Of a DNA stretch of 64,000 nucleotides, positions 26,673 to 35,858 are shown in pieces. Origin of the DNA: Limnohabitans sp. T6-20 (GTDB lineage: Bacteria; Pseudomonadota; Gammaproteobacteria; Burkholderiales; Burkholderiaceae_C); the NCBI RefSeq assembly GCF_003063505.1, contig NZ_NERW01000002.1:806001-870000 (forward strand), given 5' to 3'. The position numbers and the translations under genes were made by a program. Position 1 is the first letter of the stretch. Each line of letters opens with the position of its first letter. The notes beneath the pieces are model-generated. The model saw only the letters and a list, made by a program, of their open reading frames with translations. It was not told the DNA's origin and made no database searches.

Positions 26673-28373
26673 ATGAAGACAAAAATAGCTGGCCATCTGC
26701 TCGTTGAATGCCTCCTGGCCCAGGGCGTCACCCATGCGTTTGGCGTCCCCGGAGAAAGCTACCTGGCGGTGCTGGATGGTTTTCATTTGCACCGCGATGC
26801 CATCCGGTTTGTGACTTGCAGGCAAGAGGGCGGGGCGGCGTTCATGGCCGAAGCCCAGGGCAAACTCACGGGTCGTCCGGGCATCTGCTTTGTGACGCGT
26901 GGCCCAGGCGCCACCAATGCCTCCATTGGTGTGCACACGGCGTTTCAAGACTCCACCCCCATGGTGCTCTTTGTGGGCGATGTGGCCAGCGACACCCGCG
27001 ATCGCGAAGCCTTTCAGGAAATGGATTACACCCATTTTTTCGGTCCATCGACCAAAGGCATGGCCAAACGTGTCGAGCGGGTGGACGACCCTGAGCGCTT
27101 GCCCGAATACATTGTGCGCGCTTTTGCCACGGCCATGAACGGTCGCCCAGGGCCCGTGGTTTTGGTACTGCCCGAAGACATGCTGACGAAACCGATTCAA
27201 ACGGCACAGGCCTTGCCTCGCGTGGAGCCCGTGCAAGCCTGGAGCGACCCAGGCGCGTTGCGTGATTTACGAGACCTCTTGTTGGCGGCCAAAAAGCCGC
27301 TGGTCATTTGTGGCGGTGGCGGGTGGACGGTGCAGGCCGCACAGGCTTTGCAGCGGTTTGCTGAAAATTGGCAATTGCCTGTGGCCAATGCCTTTCGATT
27401 TCAGGACACCTTTGACAACCACCACGCGCAGTATGCCGGTGATGTGGGCATTGGCATCAGCCCGGTTTTGGCTCAGTGTGTGCGGGAATCCGATCTGATT
27501 TTGGCCATTGGCCCCCGTCTTGGCGAAATGACCACGGGGGGCTACACCTTGCTCCAGGCCCCCAAGCCTGTCCAAAAGTTGGTCCACATCCACGGCAGTG
27601 CCGAAGAGCTGAACCGTGTTTACCAAGCTGACTTGGCTATTTTGTCCACCATGAACGCAGCGGCACGCAGCCTGGAAGTGCTCAACGCGCCACCTGAATT
27701 GCCTTGGTCCGAATGGACAAGCGCGGCGCACCAGGGCTATCTGAACAACCTGAAGCCACAGGCCTTGCCGGGCGATGTCGACATGCCCGAGATTGTTGCC
27801 ACACTCCAAAAACATTTGCCTGCAGACGCGGTACTGACGAACGGTGCTGGCAATTTTGCAAGCTGGATGCACCGTTTCTTCAAACACCATGGCTTGGTCA
27901 AAGGGCACAAAACACAGTTGGCCCCAACCGTGGGTGCCATGGGTTATGGCGTGCCAGCAGGCATTGCCGCCAATTTGTTGACCGGACGCACCGCATTCAC
28001 CATCGCAGGCGATGGTGATTTTTTAATGAATGGGCAAGAGCTGGCGACCGCTGTGCAACATGGCGGCAAAAGCATCATTTTGGTTTTGAACAACGGCATG
28101 TACGGCACGATCCGCATGCACCAGGAGCGTGAGTACCCCACACACGTCACAGGTTCACAGCTGAAGAATCCGGATTTCGCGGCCTTGGCACAAGCCTACG
28201 GTTATGTCGGGGTTCGCATTCAGAAAACAGATCAATTTGAAGAGGCGCTGCTGGCGGCGATGACGCGGCCTGAAGGCACCTTGATTGAGGTGATGCTGGA
28301 CCCCGAAGTGATCACCACCCGTGGAACCTTGCAAGCCATCACCCAAGCGGCACTGGCCAAGCAAACGGGCTGA
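26673..28373 (+). CDS. Thiamine-diphosphate enzyme, acetolactate-synthase-like
   Basis: This 566-residue protein has the three-domain plan of ThDP enzymes of the acetohydroxyacid synthase superfamily: an N-terminal pyrimidine-binding domain with the activating glutamate in CRQEGGAAFMAEAQG near residue 50, a central domain (about 190-330), and a C-terminal pyrophosphate-binding domain with GDGDFLMNGQELATAV near 449 and NNGMYGTIRMHQ near 476. The biosynthetic acetolactate synthase normally sits with its small regulatory subunit; none is here. A catabolic or decarboxylase role is therefore as likely, and the substrate is unknown. The ATG at 26673 gives the standard N-terminus (KIAGHLLVECLLAQG). 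Confidence 0.88.
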   Translation: MKTKIAGHLLVECLLAQGVTHAFGVPGESYLAVLDGFHLHRDAIRFVTCRQEGGAAFMAEAQGKLTGRPGICFVTRGPGATNASIGVHTAFQDSTPMVLFVGDVASDTRDREAFQEMDYTHFFGPSTKGMAKRVERVDDPERLPEYIVRAFATAMNGRPGPVVLVLPEDMLTKPIQTAQALPRVEPVQAWSDPGALRDLRDLLLAAKKPLVICGGGGWTVQAAQALQRFAENWQLPVANAFRFQDTFDNHHAQYAGDVGIGISPVLAQCVRESDLILAIGPRLGEMTTGGYTLLQAPKPVQKLVHIHGSAEELNRVYQADLAILSTMNAAARSLEVLNAPPELPWSEWTSAAHQGYLNNLKPQALPGDVDMPEIVATLQKHLPADAVLTNGAGNFASWMHRFFKHHGLVKGHKTQLAPTVGAMGYGVPAGIAANLLTGRTAFTIAGDGDFLMNGQELATAVQHGGKSIILVLNNGMYGTIRMHQEREYPTHVTGSQLKNPDFAALAQAYGYVGVRIQKTDQFEEALLAAMTRPEGTLIEVMLDPEVITTRGTLQAITQAALAKQTG

Positions 28374-28404
28374 TTCGGTTATTCCGTTGGCGTGTGGCGT
28401 TGGC

Positions 28405-28442
28405 CCCATAAAAAAACCCGCCGAAGCGGGTTTTTTTATGGG
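28405..28442. terminator. Bidirectional terminator between convergent genes
   Basis: AAAAAAACCCGC-cgaa-GCGGGTTTTTTT is a perfect stem with an A run on one side and a T run on the other. It separates the ThDP enzyme gene (plus) from the SWIB-domain gene (minus) and can serve both. Confidence 0.9.
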
Positions 28443-28453
28443 AAACGTCTGAA

Positions 28454-28855
28454 TTACTTCAGGTGCTTGCCGATCAGGCCAGCCATTTCGAACATGGTGA
28501 CTTGAGCTTTGCCAAACACAGCTTTGAGTTTGTCGTCGGCGTTGATGGCGCGACGGTTCACGCTGTCTTGCAGGTTGTGCTTCTTGATGTAAACCCACAT
28601 CTTGCTGACCACTTCAGTGCGTGGCAGTGGGGTAGCGCCCACAACAGCAGCCAAAGCCGCGCTGGGTGTCAAGGCCTTCATGAAGGCTGGATTGGGTGTG
28701 CGCTTCTTCGCAGGTGCCGCCTTTTTGGCGGGCGCTTTGGCCGCTACTTTTTTAGCGGGTGCTGCAGCTTTTTTAGCTGGAGCGGCTTTCGTTGCCGGAG
28801 CTGCTTTTTTAGCGGGTGCAGCTTTTTTTGCCGGGGTTTTTGTCGCAGTTGCCAT
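28454..28855 (-). CDS. Histone-H1-like tail fused to a SWIB/MDM2 domain
   Basis: This 133-residue protein has two parts. Residues 1-55 are a highly repetitive Ala/Lys/Pro tail built of PAKKAA-type units, like the basic tail of histone H1-like proteins. Residues 56-133 are a SWIB (BAF60b) domain: PNPAFMKALTPSAALAAVVG, then TEVVSKMWVYIKKHNLQD and INADDKLKAVFG. In eukaryotes SWIB domains belong to chromatin remodelers. Bacterial versions are known in several groups, and the basic tail suggests DNA or RNA binding. Nothing in the window shows its target. The gene is divergent from the RraA-like gene. Confidence 0.9.
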   Translation of the reverse strand: MATATKTPAKKAAPAKKAAPATKAAPAKKAAAPAKKVAAKAPAKKAAPAKKRTPNPAFMKALTPSAALAAVVGATPLPRTEVVSKMWVYIKKHNLQDSVNRRAINADDKLKAVFGKAQVTMFEMAGLIGKHLK

Positions 28856-29104
28856 GGTGAAATTCCTTTGATCGGAAGTTGGTTCGTCGCTGAGTAACAG
28901 TTTGTTTCAGCTAACCGCATGCTACTGGAGAAACAGGCACATTCCAAGTTAAAAAATCATTTTTATATAGGGGTTGTTGCGGATTTGTGCCTTGTTTGAG
29001 GCTTTTGTCCATTCGCTGGTCGCATGCGCACCGTCTCAGTGCGTATGCGCTGTGTAAGTCAATTCATCTCAACTGCTCGGGTTCTTGTTTTTGGATGAAA
29101 CGAT

Positions 29105-29620
29105 ATGACGACCAACACCCGCGCTGTTTTTTCGACTTGTGATTTTTGCGATGCCCACAAGTCAGACTCCTCCGGCCAATTTCGAGTGCTTGCACCGCTG
29201 TTCAAAGACTATGGAGGTCACCTCGCTTTTCATGGCCAAGTGTTGACGGTGAAATGCTACGAAGACAACAGCCATGTCAAATTGGCCGTGGAGTCTGCTG
29301 GGCATGGTCGGGTCTTGGTGGTCGATGGTGCAGGCTCATTGCAGCGTGCGCTGTTAGGTGGCAATTTGGCAGCCGCTGCAGCGCGCAATGGCTGGGCAGG
29401 CGTGGTGGTGTACGGGTGTGTTCGTGACCTGGGCGAAATTTCGGTTTTGCCCATCGGTATCCGCGCATTGGCCTTGAATCCGATGCCGACATTGCGTTCT
29501 GATCAAGGCCTGACAGGTGTACCTGCCTTGATTCAGTCGACACCCGTTCACACCGGTGATTGGCTGTATGCAGACGCCGATGGCATGGTCGTGAGCAGCG
29601 AAGCACTCCATTTTTCATGA
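29105..29620 (+). CDS. RraA-family protein (4-hydroxy-4-methyl-2-oxoglutarate aldolase-like)
   Basis: This 171-residue protein belongs to the RraA fold family, which contains both RNase E inhibitors and class II aldolases. It holds the aldolase pattern Gly-X20-Arg-Asp-X2-Glu, seen as the glycine of LGGN followed 21 residues later by RDLGE (about residues 80-105), which favours a pyruvate-releasing aldolase or oxaloacetate decarboxylase activity. The start MTTNTRAVFSTCDFCDAH is typical of proteins named RraA. Both activities remain possible. The gene stands between the SWIB gene (divergent) and aceA. Confidence 0.87.
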   Translation: MTTNTRAVFSTCDFCDAHKSDSSGQFRVLAPLFKDYGGHLAFHGQVLTVKCYEDNSHVKLAVESAGHGRVLVVDGAGSLQRALLGGNLAAAAARNGWAGVVVYGCVRDLGEISVLPIGIRALALNPMPTLRSDQGLTGVPALIQSTPVHTGDWLYADADGMVVSSEALHFS

Positions 29621-29739
29621 AGCGTTTTTGTATTTCATGATTTGAAATATTTCAATGCTGCGCCGCCGCAAATTTTCTCAATATGGAAAAATGAAAATCA
29701 TATGGCGAAATTGCGTTTGCAAGCCTTTGATTTAAAACA

Positions 29740-29793
29740 AATAAAAATATGTCTTGTATAAGACATAAGAATAAAAATAGGTCTTGTAGAAGA
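29740..29793 (+). promoter_or_regulatory. Tandem operator-like repeat upstream of aceA
   Basis: Two 24-base copies (29740-29763 and 29770-29793) agree at 22 positions and are spaced exactly 30 bases apart, about three helical turns. The first copy contains the near-perfect palindrome ATGTCTTGTATAAGACAT (29749-29766); the second keeps the half site GTCTTGTA and a weaker right arm. The position about 80-130 bases before aceA and the symmetry suggest a dimeric repressor or activator. The cognate protein is not known. Confidence 0.6.
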
Positions 29794-29870
29794 GTTAAGA
29801 TGATGCCAACGATAAAGCAGAATTCGCTGCCCACATCGCCCGATTTCAACTTGACTTCAGGAGTACCAAC

Positions 29871-31202
29871 ATGCCAGCCAACCTCACTCAACAACTGAGC
29901 CGTGAACAGCAAATCGCAGCCCTCGAAAAAGACTGGGCGACCAACCCACGCTGGAAAGGCGTGAAGCGCGGTTATTCCGCAGCCGACGTCGTACGTCTGC
30001 GCGGCAGCATGCCCATTGAGCACACACTGGCCAAGCGCGGTGCTGAAAAGCTCTGGGAAAAAATCAATGGTGGTGCCAAGAAAGGTTACGTCAATGCCTT
30101 CGGAGCGATCAGCGCTGGCCAGGCCATGCAACAAGCCAAAGCCGGTCTGGAGGCCGTTTACCTGTCGGGCTGGCAAGTCGCTGCAGACGGCAACACATCC
30201 GAAACCATGTACCCCGACCAGTCGCTCTACGCCTATGACTCGGTGCCCACCATGGTTCGCCGCATCAACAACACGTTCAAGCGCGCTGACGAAATCCAGT
30301 GGGGCCGTGGCATCGAGCCAGGCTCCAAGGAATTCATCGACTACTTCCTGCCCATCGTTGCCGACGCAGAAGCTGGTTTCGGTGGCGTGTTGAACGCTTT
30401 CGAGCTGATGAAAAACATGATCGCTTCGGGCGCTGCTGGTGTTCACTTCGAAGACCAATTGGCTGCTGTGAAGAAATGCGGTCACATGGGCGGCAAAGTG
30501 TTGGTCCCAACACAAGAAGCTTGCGAGAAGTTGATCTCTGCACGTTTCGCCGCTGACGTCATGGGCGTGTCCACCATCGTGTTGGCCCGTACCGATGCCG
30601 AAGCCGCCAACCTGATCACATCAGACCACGATGCCAACGACAAGCCGTTCCTGACTGGCGAGCGCACGCAAGAAGGCTTCTACCGCGTCAAGAACGGTCT
30701 GGAGCAAGCCATCAGCCGCGGCGTGGCTTACGCCCCCTACGCCGACTTGGTGTGGTGCGAAACCGGCGTGCCAGACATTGGCTTTGCCCGTGAATTTGCC
30801 CAAGCTGTGCACGCTGCCTGCCCTGGCAAGCTGCTGTCGTACAACTGCTCGCCATCGTTCAACTGGAAGAAAAACCTCAACGACAGCCAGATCGCTTCCT
30901 TCCAGGACGACCTGTCGGCACTGGGTTACAAGTATCAGTTCATCACACTGGCCGGTATCCACATCAACTGGTTCAACACCTTCCAGTTTGCCCACGCTTA
31001 CGCTCGCGGCGAAGGCATGAAGCACTACACAGAAATGGTGCAAGAGCCTGAATTCGCAGCCCGCGACAAGGGTTACACCTTTGTGTCGCACCAGCAAGAA
31101 GTCGGTGCAGGCTACTTCGACGACGTGACCACCGTGATCCAAGGCGGTTCGTCTTCGGTGAAAGCCCTGACCGGTTCTACTGAAGAAGAGCAGTTCCACT
31201 GA
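29871..31202 (+). CDS. aceA: Isocitrate lyase
   Basis: AceA splits isocitrate into glyoxylate and succinate, opening the glyoxylate shunt used for growth on acetate or fatty acids. The 443-residue protein has the signature KKCGHMGG at residues 201-208 with the catalytic Cys203, the metal-binding region FEDQLAAVKKC just before it, and family landmarks at the start (WATNPRWKGVKRGYS), GWQVAADGNTSETMYPDQS near 98 and SYNCSPSFNWKKNL near 323. An AGGAGT ribosome-binding sequence precedes the ATG. Malate synthase is not next to it. The upstream repeats suggest dedicated regulation. Confidence 0.98.
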   Translation: MPANLTQQLSREQQIAALEKDWATNPRWKGVKRGYSAADVVRLRGSMPIEHTLAKRGAEKLWEKINGGAKKGYVNAFGAISAGQAMQQAKAGLEAVYLSGWQVAADGNTSETMYPDQSLYAYDSVPTMVRRINNTFKRADEIQWGRGIEPGSKEFIDYFLPIVADAEAGFGGVLNAFELMKNMIASGAAGVHFEDQLAAVKKCGHMGGKVLVPTQEACEKLISARFAADVMGVSTIVLARTDAEAANLITSDHDANDKPFLTGERTQEGFYRVKNGLEQAISRGVAYAPYADLVWCETGVPDIGFAREFAQAVHAACPGKLLSYNCSPSFNWKKNLNDSQIASFQDDLSALGYKYQFITLAGIHINWFNTFQFAHAYARGEGMKHYTEMVQEPEFAARDKGYTFVSHQQEVGAGYFDDVTTVIQGGSSSVKALTGSTEEEQFH

Positions 31203-31269
31203 TCGACTTCCCAAGAGGCTGAAGGCGAGGGCGGCTAAAATCTGCCCTCAGCGTTTAGACACTTCTTTC

Positions 31270-31296
31270 AAGCGCGGCCTTTGCCGCGCTTTTTTA
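31270..31296 (+). terminator. Intrinsic terminator after aceA, or leader hairpin of thrS
   Basis: AAGCGCGGC-cttt-GCCGCGCTT followed by six T is a strong terminator 68 bases past aceA and only 12 bases before the thrS start. Its closeness to thrS means it could also act as a leader attenuator. Confidence 0.75.
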
Positions 31297-31307
31297 CTTG
31301 TACACAC

Positions 31308-33227
31308 ATGGTTCAGATCACTCTTCCCGACGGTTCATTGCGCGAGTTTCCAGACCCGGTCACGGTGGCCGAGGTGGCCGCTTCGATTGGCGCAGGCTTG
31401 GCCAAGGCCGCTTTGGGTGGCAAGGTCAACGGTCAATTGGTCGACACCAGCTTCAGCATGGCTGCCAATTCGAACCTGGCCATCGTGACCGCCAAGGACC
31501 CGGAAGGTCTGGAGCTGATCCGTCACTCGACAGCCCATTTGTTGGCTTACGCGGTCAAGGCCTTGTTTCCTGATGCACAGGTGACGATCGGGCCGGTGAT
31601 CGAAAACGGGTTTTATTACGACTTTTCGTACAGCCGCCCGTTCACGCCCGAAGATTTGGTCGCGATTGAAAAACGCATGACCGAGTTGGCCACCAAAGAC
31701 GAACCCGTGCTGCGCCGAGTGCTGCCACGCGACGAAGCCGTTGCGCATTTCAAGGCCATTGGCGAGAACTACAAGGCCGAGATCATTGGCAGCATCCCGA
31801 CCGACCAAGAGGTCAGCTTGTACCGTGAAGGTGATTTTGAAGACCTCTGCCGTGGCCCGCACGTGCCCAGCACCGGCAAACTCAAGCACTTCAAACTCAT
31901 GAAGGTGGCAGGTGCTTACTGGCGCGGTGACAGCAAGAATGAGATGCTGCAACGCGTTTATGGCACCGCCTGGGCCAGCAAGGAAGACTTGCAGTTGTAT
32001 TTGACTCGCCTGGAAGAGGCCGAAAAGCGCGACCACCGCAAATTGGGCCGCGAGCTGGATTTGTTCCACATTGACGAACACGCCCCGGGTCTGGTGTTTT
32101 GGCACCCCAAGGGCTGGACTGTCTGGCAAACCGTGGAGCAGTACATGCGTCAGGTTTACCGCGACAGTGGTTACCAGGAGGTCAAGGGGCCGCAAATCCT
32201 GGACAAATCCCTCTGGGAGAAAACCGGTCACTGGGACAAGTACCGCGACAACATGTTCACCACCGAGTCGGAAAAGCGCGACTACGCTTTGAAGCCGATG
32301 AACTGCCCGGGCCACATCCTGATTTTCAAGCAAGGCATCAAGAGCTACCGTGACCTGCCGCTGCGCTACGGCGAGTTTGGCCAGTGTCACCGCAACGAAC
32401 CCTCGGGTGGCTTGCACGGCATCATGCGCGTGCGTGGCTTCACGCAGGATGACGGGCACATTTTCTGTACCGAAAACCAGATCTTGCCCGAGTGCGACAC
32501 CTTCACCAAGGTGCTTAAAAAGGTTTATGCCGATTTTGGCTTCACCAACATCCTTTACAAAGTGTCCACGCGCCCGGCCGCCCGCATTGGCTCCGATGAG
32601 CTGTGGGACAAAGCCGAAAAAGCCTTGATGGACAGCTTGCGTGACTCCGGTTGTGAGTTTGTGATCTCGGAGGGCGATGGCGCTTTCTATGGCCCCAAGA
32701 TCGAATACACCCTGAAAGATGCCATCGGCCGTGAATGGCAGTGCGGCACGATTCAGGTCGATTTCAACTTGTCCGAGCGCCTGGATGCTGAATATGTGGC
32801 CGAAGATGGCAGCCGCCAGCGTCCTGTGATCTTGCACCGCGCTATCGTCGGCAGCATGGAGCGTTTCATCGGAATTCTGGTCGAGCAGCATGCCGGGGCG
32901 CTGCCAACCTGGCTGGCGCCCATCCAGGTGTCTGTGCTCAACATCACCGATGCCCAGTCCGATTACTGTCGTGAAATCGCTGCAAAACTGCAAAAATCGG
33001 TGTCAAATCAAGGCCTTAGGGTCGATTTGGACCTGCGTAACGAGAAAATCACGTATAAAATACGCGAGCATTCGTTGCAAAAGCTGCCCTACATCCTTGT
33101 CGCTGGCGACAAGGAAAAGGCAGCAGGTACCGTCGCAGTGCGCGCCCGAGGCAACAAAGACCTCGGTGTGATGTCGATCGATGCGTTCATTGAACTCATT
33201 GCAGCCGACATTGCTTCTAAAGCCTGA
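31308..33227 (+). CDS. thrS: Threonyl-tRNA synthetase
   Basis: ThrS charges tRNA-Thr. The 639-residue protein has an N-terminal TGS domain ([19 protein letters not shown]), the editing domain with HxxxH in [13 protein letters not shown] near residue 69, the class II catalytic core ([12 protein letters not shown] near 333 with its zinc-ligand Cys, [27 protein letters not shown] in two parts near 360-385), and a C-terminal anticodon-binding domain ([16 protein letters not shown] near 530). The start at 31308 gives the standard N-terminus. It opens the cluster thrS-infC-rpmI-rplT-pheS-pheT-ihfA. Confidence 0.98.
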   Translation: MVQITLPDGSLREFPDPVTVAEVAASIGAGLAKAALGGKVNGQLVDTSFSMAANSNLAIVTAKDPEGLELIRHSTAHLLAYAVKALFPDAQVTIGPVIENGFYYDFSYSRPFTPEDLVAIEKRMTELATKDEPVLRRVLPRDEAVAHFKAIGENYKAEIIGSIPTDQEVSLYREGDFEDLCRGPHVPSTGKLKHFKLMKVAGAYWRGDSKNEMLQRVYGTAWASKEDLQLYLTRLEEAEKRDHRKLGRELDLFHIDEHAPGLVFWHPKGWTVWQTVEQYMRQVYRDSGYQEVKGPQILDKSLWEKTGHWDKYRDNMFTTESEKRDYALKPMNCPGHILIFKQGIKSYRDLPLRYGEFGQCHRNEPSGGLHGIMRVRGFTQDDGHIFCTENQILPECDTFTKVLKKVYADFGFTNILYKVSTRPAARIGSDELWDKAEKALMDSLRDSGCEFVISEGDGAFYGPKIEYTLKDAIGREWQCGTIQVDFNLSERLDAEYVAEDGSRQRPVILHRAIVGSMERFIGILVEQHAGALPTWLAPIQVSVLNITDAQSDYCREIAAKLQKSVSNQGLRVDLDLRNEKITYKIREHSLQKLPYILVAGDKEKAAGTVAVRARGNKDLGVMSIDAFIELIAADIASKA

Positions 33228-33313
33228 AGGTGATTTTCGCCACATGCTTTGGCCCGTGGGCACAAAGATGGATGAGCTGCATGTCGCAGTTTTGTTCCGT
33301 AAAGGATTGAGTC

Positions 33314-33913
33314 ATCGCTACCGAATTTCGTGATCGTCGCCACCGCGAAGAACGTAAACACCGTTTGAACCGTGAAATCATGGCCCCTGAGGTCCGTGTT
33401 TCCGGCCCTGAAAACGAGCCATTGGGCATTTTGTCCTTGGCCGAAGCCCTCCGCATGGCGGGTGAGATGGATGTGGATCTGGTTGAAATTGCCGCCACGG
33501 CCAACCCACCCGTTTGTCGTTTGATGGACTACGGCAAGTTCAAGTACCAAGAGCAAAAGCGTGCGGCGGAAGCCAAAGCCAAGCAAACGGTCATTGACAT
33601 CAAGGAAGTCAAGTTCCGTCCCGGTACCGACGATGGTGACTACAACATCAAGATGCGCAACATTCGCCGATTTTTGGCGGATGGCGACAAGTGCAAGATC
33701 ACACTGCGTTTCCGCGGTCGCGAGATCACCCACCAAGAGTTGGGCATGGCCTTGTTGAACCGGATTCGCGACGAATTGGCCGATTCCATCATCGTTGAGC
33801 AGTTTCCAAAATTGGAAGGCCGCCAGATGATCATGATGATCGCGCCAGGACGTAAAAAGCCGGCCGCAGGTGGCAAAGCAGCAGATGCTGCAGCTCCGGC
33901 AGATCCGGTGTAA
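33314..33913 (+). CDS. infC: Translation initiation factor IF-3 (AUC start)
   Basis: IF-3 keeps the 30S subunit free and checks the start codon in the P site. With the start proposed here the protein is 199 residues. The reading frame upstream of codon 18 has no ATG, GTG or TTG before an in-frame TGA, and the family N-terminus ([21 protein letters not shown]) begins right after ATC at 33314-33316. This rare codon follows AAAGGA by seven bases, so the start is almost certainly ATC. Rare start codons in infC let IF-3 repress its own synthesis. The body shows [30 protein letters not shown] and the C-terminal domain [13 protein letters not shown]. An Ala/Pro-rich tail follows from about residue 185. 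Confidence 0.97.
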   Translation: MATEFRDRRHREERKHRLNREIMAPEVRVSGPENEPLGILSLAEALRMAGEMDVDLVEIAATANPPVCRLMDYGKFKYQEQKRAAEAKAKQTVIDIKEVKFRPGTDDGDYNIKMRNIRRFLADGDKCKITLRFRGREITHQELGMALLNRIRDELADSIIVEQFPKLEGRQMIMMIAPGRKKPAAGGKAADAAAPADPV

Positions 33914-33946
33914 AAGAGTTTGACCTGCCCTCGGGCGGGTCGAATC

Positions 33947-33976
33947 AAAAGCTGCTTCAGGGCAGCTTTTGTTAAA
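33947..33976 (+). terminator. Intrinsic terminator or attenuator between infC and rpmI
   Basis: AAAAGCTGC-ttcagg-GCAGCTTTT forms a nine-base-pair stem with a T-rich end 33 bases past infC. It would lower transcription into rpmI-rplT or be relieved by regulation. Confidence 0.7.
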
Positions 33977-34047
33977 AGTGGCTCGGGGCCAACAAGGCTG
34001 CAAAGATTTTGCAGACGCCTCACGAGCACAATTAAAGGAGCATTGAC

Positions 34048-34251
34048 ATGCCCAAGATGAAGACCAAAAGCAGCGCAAAAAAGCGCTTCCGTGTTCGTCC
34101 CGGTGGAACCGTTAAACGCGGTCAAGCCTTCAAACGTCACATCCTGACCAAGAAGACCACCAAAAACAAGCGCCACCTTCGCGGTGCAGTGGCTGTGCAT
34201 GAGACCAATATGGGTCACATCGCTCAGATGCTGCCCATGGCTGGCCTGTAA
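34048..34251 (+). CDS. rpmI: 50S ribosomal protein L35
   Basis: L35 is a small basic protein of the large ribosomal subunit. The 67-residue protein begins [20 protein letters not shown] and is rich in Lys and Arg throughout, as usual. A strong AAAGGAG ribosome-binding sequence (about 34034-34040) precedes the ATG. It lies between infC and rplT. Confidence 0.98.
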   Translation: MPKMKTKSSAKKRFRVRPGGTVKRGQAFKRHILTKKTTKNKRHLRGAVAVHETNMGHIAQMLPMAGL

Positions 34252-34276
34252 TTACTGACGAACAAGGAGAATAAAT

Positions 34277-34639
34277 ATGCCTCGCGTTAAACGTGGTGTA
34301 ACGGCACGCGCCCGTCACAAGAAAGTTTTGGCCCTTGCAAAAGGTTTCCGCGGTCGCCGCGGCAATGTCTTCCGCATCGCCAAACAGGCGGTGATGAAGG
34401 CTGGTCAATACGCCTACCGTGACCGCCGCACCAAAAAGCGTGTGTTCCGTCAGTTGTGGATTGCCCGTATCAACGCCGCTGCGCGTGAATGCGGTCTGAC
34501 CTACAGCCAGTTCGCCAACGGCCTGAAAAAGGCTGCCATCGAAATCGACCGTAAGATGCTGGCGGACATCGCCGTGCACGACAAGGCCGCTTTTGCTGGC
34601 ATCGTGAACCAAGTCAAAGCCAAATTGGCCGCAGCTTGA
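34277..34639 (+). CDS. rplT: 50S ribosomal protein L20
   Basis: L20 is needed early in large-subunit assembly, and in E. coli also represses its own operon. The 120-residue protein starts [20 protein letters not shown], then [21 protein letters not shown] and [22 protein letters not shown] (in parts) as in the family. An AAGGAG sequence precedes the ATG. It is followed by a strong hairpin before pheS. Confidence 0.98.
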   Translation: MPRVKRGVTARARHKKVLALAKGFRGRRGNVFRIAKQAVMKAGQYAYRDRRTKKRVFRQLWIARINAAARECGLTYSQFANGLKKAAIEIDRKMLADIAVHDKAAFAGIVNQVKAKLAAA

Positions 34640-34643
34640 GTTC

Positions 34644-34766
34644 ATGAGTGACACGGGCCCTCGGGTCTGTGCCACGCACTCGATCAAAGGGATTGAGGCT
34701 CGCAACAGCTTCAGTCCCTTTTTTATTCCCCCATTCAACGATCTTCCACCGATCCCCACACCATGA
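34644..34766 (+). CDS. Possible leader peptide of pheST
   Basis: A 40-codon reading frame begins with ATG at 34644, runs through the terminator hairpin and ends in TGA overlapping the pheS ATG (ATGA). It reads [20 protein letters not shown] and then [11 protein letters not shown], so four Phe codons fall in and just after the 3' arm of the hairpin. Translation would melt the terminator. Its ribosome-binding site is weak, and the Phe codons are not ahead of the hairpin as in a classical attenuator, so its reality is uncertain. Confidence 0.35.
   Translation: MSDTGPRVCATHSIKGIEARNSFSPFFIPPFNDLPPIPTP
34686..34724 (+). terminator. Strong terminator/attenuator before pheS
   Basis: A 15-base-pair stem (34686-34700 with 34707-34721, two G-U or wobble pairs) with loop CGCAAC is followed by T4. 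It ends 39 bases before the pheS start and may set transcription into pheST. In E. coli a terminator with a leader peptide controls pheST. Confidence 0.8.
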
Positions 34767-35800
34767 ACGAGCTGGACACCCTGGTCGAATCCGCACGCCA
34801 GAGTTTTGCGCAGGCACTGACACCTGCTGACCTCGAAAACGCCAAAGCCCTGTTTCTGGGCAAAGCCGGTCGCATCACCGAGCTGATGAAGGGCATGGCC
34901 GCTCTGAGCGTGGAAGACAAGAAAACCCGTGGCGCAGCCATCAATATCGCCAAACAGGCGATCGAGGCCGCGCTGAACGACCGCCGGCAGGCGCTGGCCG
35001 ATGCCGAGTTGCAAGCGCAACTCAAGGCCGAAGCGCTGGATGTGACGCTGCCGGGTCGCAGCGCCAACGTGGGTGGATTGCACCCTGTCTCGCTCACGCT
35101 CGAGCGGGTCGAAAACATTTTTGGATCCATGGGCTTCGAAGTCGCACAGGGCCCCGAGATCGAGACCGACTGGTTCAACTTCACCGCGCTCAACACGCCC
35201 GAAGACCACCCAGCCCGCTCCATGCACGACACCTTCTATGTCGAAGGCGGTCATTTGCTGCGCACGCACACCAGCCCCATGCAGGTGCGCCATGCCGTGC
35301 AGCACGTCAAGCGCTACCGCAACCAGATCGATGCCGGTCAGGCCATGCCCGAGATCCGCGTCATCGCCCCGGGCCGTACTTACCGCGTGGACAGCGATGC
35401 CACCCATTCGCCGATGTTCCACCAGTGCGAAGGCCTGTGGATTGGCGAGAACGTGAGCTTCAAGGACCTCAAGGTCGTGGTCACCGATTTTTGCCGCACC
35501 TTCTTCGAGAGCGACGACCTGGTGCTGCGTTTCCGCCCCAGCTTTTTCCCCTTCACCGAACCTAGCGCCGAGATCGATATCCAGTTCCAGGGTGGCCCCT
35601 TGGCGGGTCGCTGGCTCGAAGTGGGCGGTTCCGGCCAGGTGCACCCGAACGTGGTGCGCAACATGGGCCTGGACCCCGAACGCTTCATTGGTTTCGCTTT
35701 TGGCATGGGCATGGACCGTTTCACCATGCTGCGCTACGGCGTGAACGACCTGCGCCTGTTCTTTGACGGCGATGTGCGTTTCCTGAACCAGTTCCAGTAA
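34763..35800 (+). CDS. pheS: Phenylalanyl-tRNA synthetase alpha subunit
   Basis: PheS is the catalytic subunit of the alpha2-beta2 enzyme that charges tRNA-Phe. The 345-residue protein has the N-terminal coiled-coil arm (about residues 1-95), then the class II core: motif 1 [19 protein letters not shown] near 111, [14 protein letters not shown] near 168, motif 2 with [15 protein letters not shown] near 209, and motif 3 [17 protein letters not shown] near 312. The beta subunit gene follows at 35859. Confidence 0.98.
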   Translation: MNELDTLVESARQSFAQALTPADLENAKALFLGKAGRITELMKGMAALSVEDKKTRGAAINIAKQAIEAALNDRRQALADAELQAQLKAEALDVTLPGRSANVGGLHPVSLTLERVENIFGSMGFEVAQGPEIETDWFNFTALNTPEDHPARSMHDTFYVEGGHLLRTHTSPMQVRHAVQHVKRYRNQIDAGQAMPEIRVIAPGRTYRVDSDATHSPMFHQCEGLWIGENVSFKDLKVVVTDFCRTFFESDDLVLRFRPSFFPFTEPSAEIDIQFQGGPLAGRWLEVGGSGQVHPNVVRNMGLDPERFIGFAFGMGMDRFTMLRYGVNDLRLFFDGDVRFLNQFQ

Positions 35801-35858
35801 TTTCTGAATGCCTGCTGCACCGCGTGCGCTGTGCAGCAAACCCAAGTGAGCCCTGCGT

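Noticed and set aside
28684..28855. Short direct repeats that might look like a CRISPR or minisatellite
   Set aside because: They are the coding repeats of the Ala/Lys tail of the SWIB protein, without regular unique spacers.
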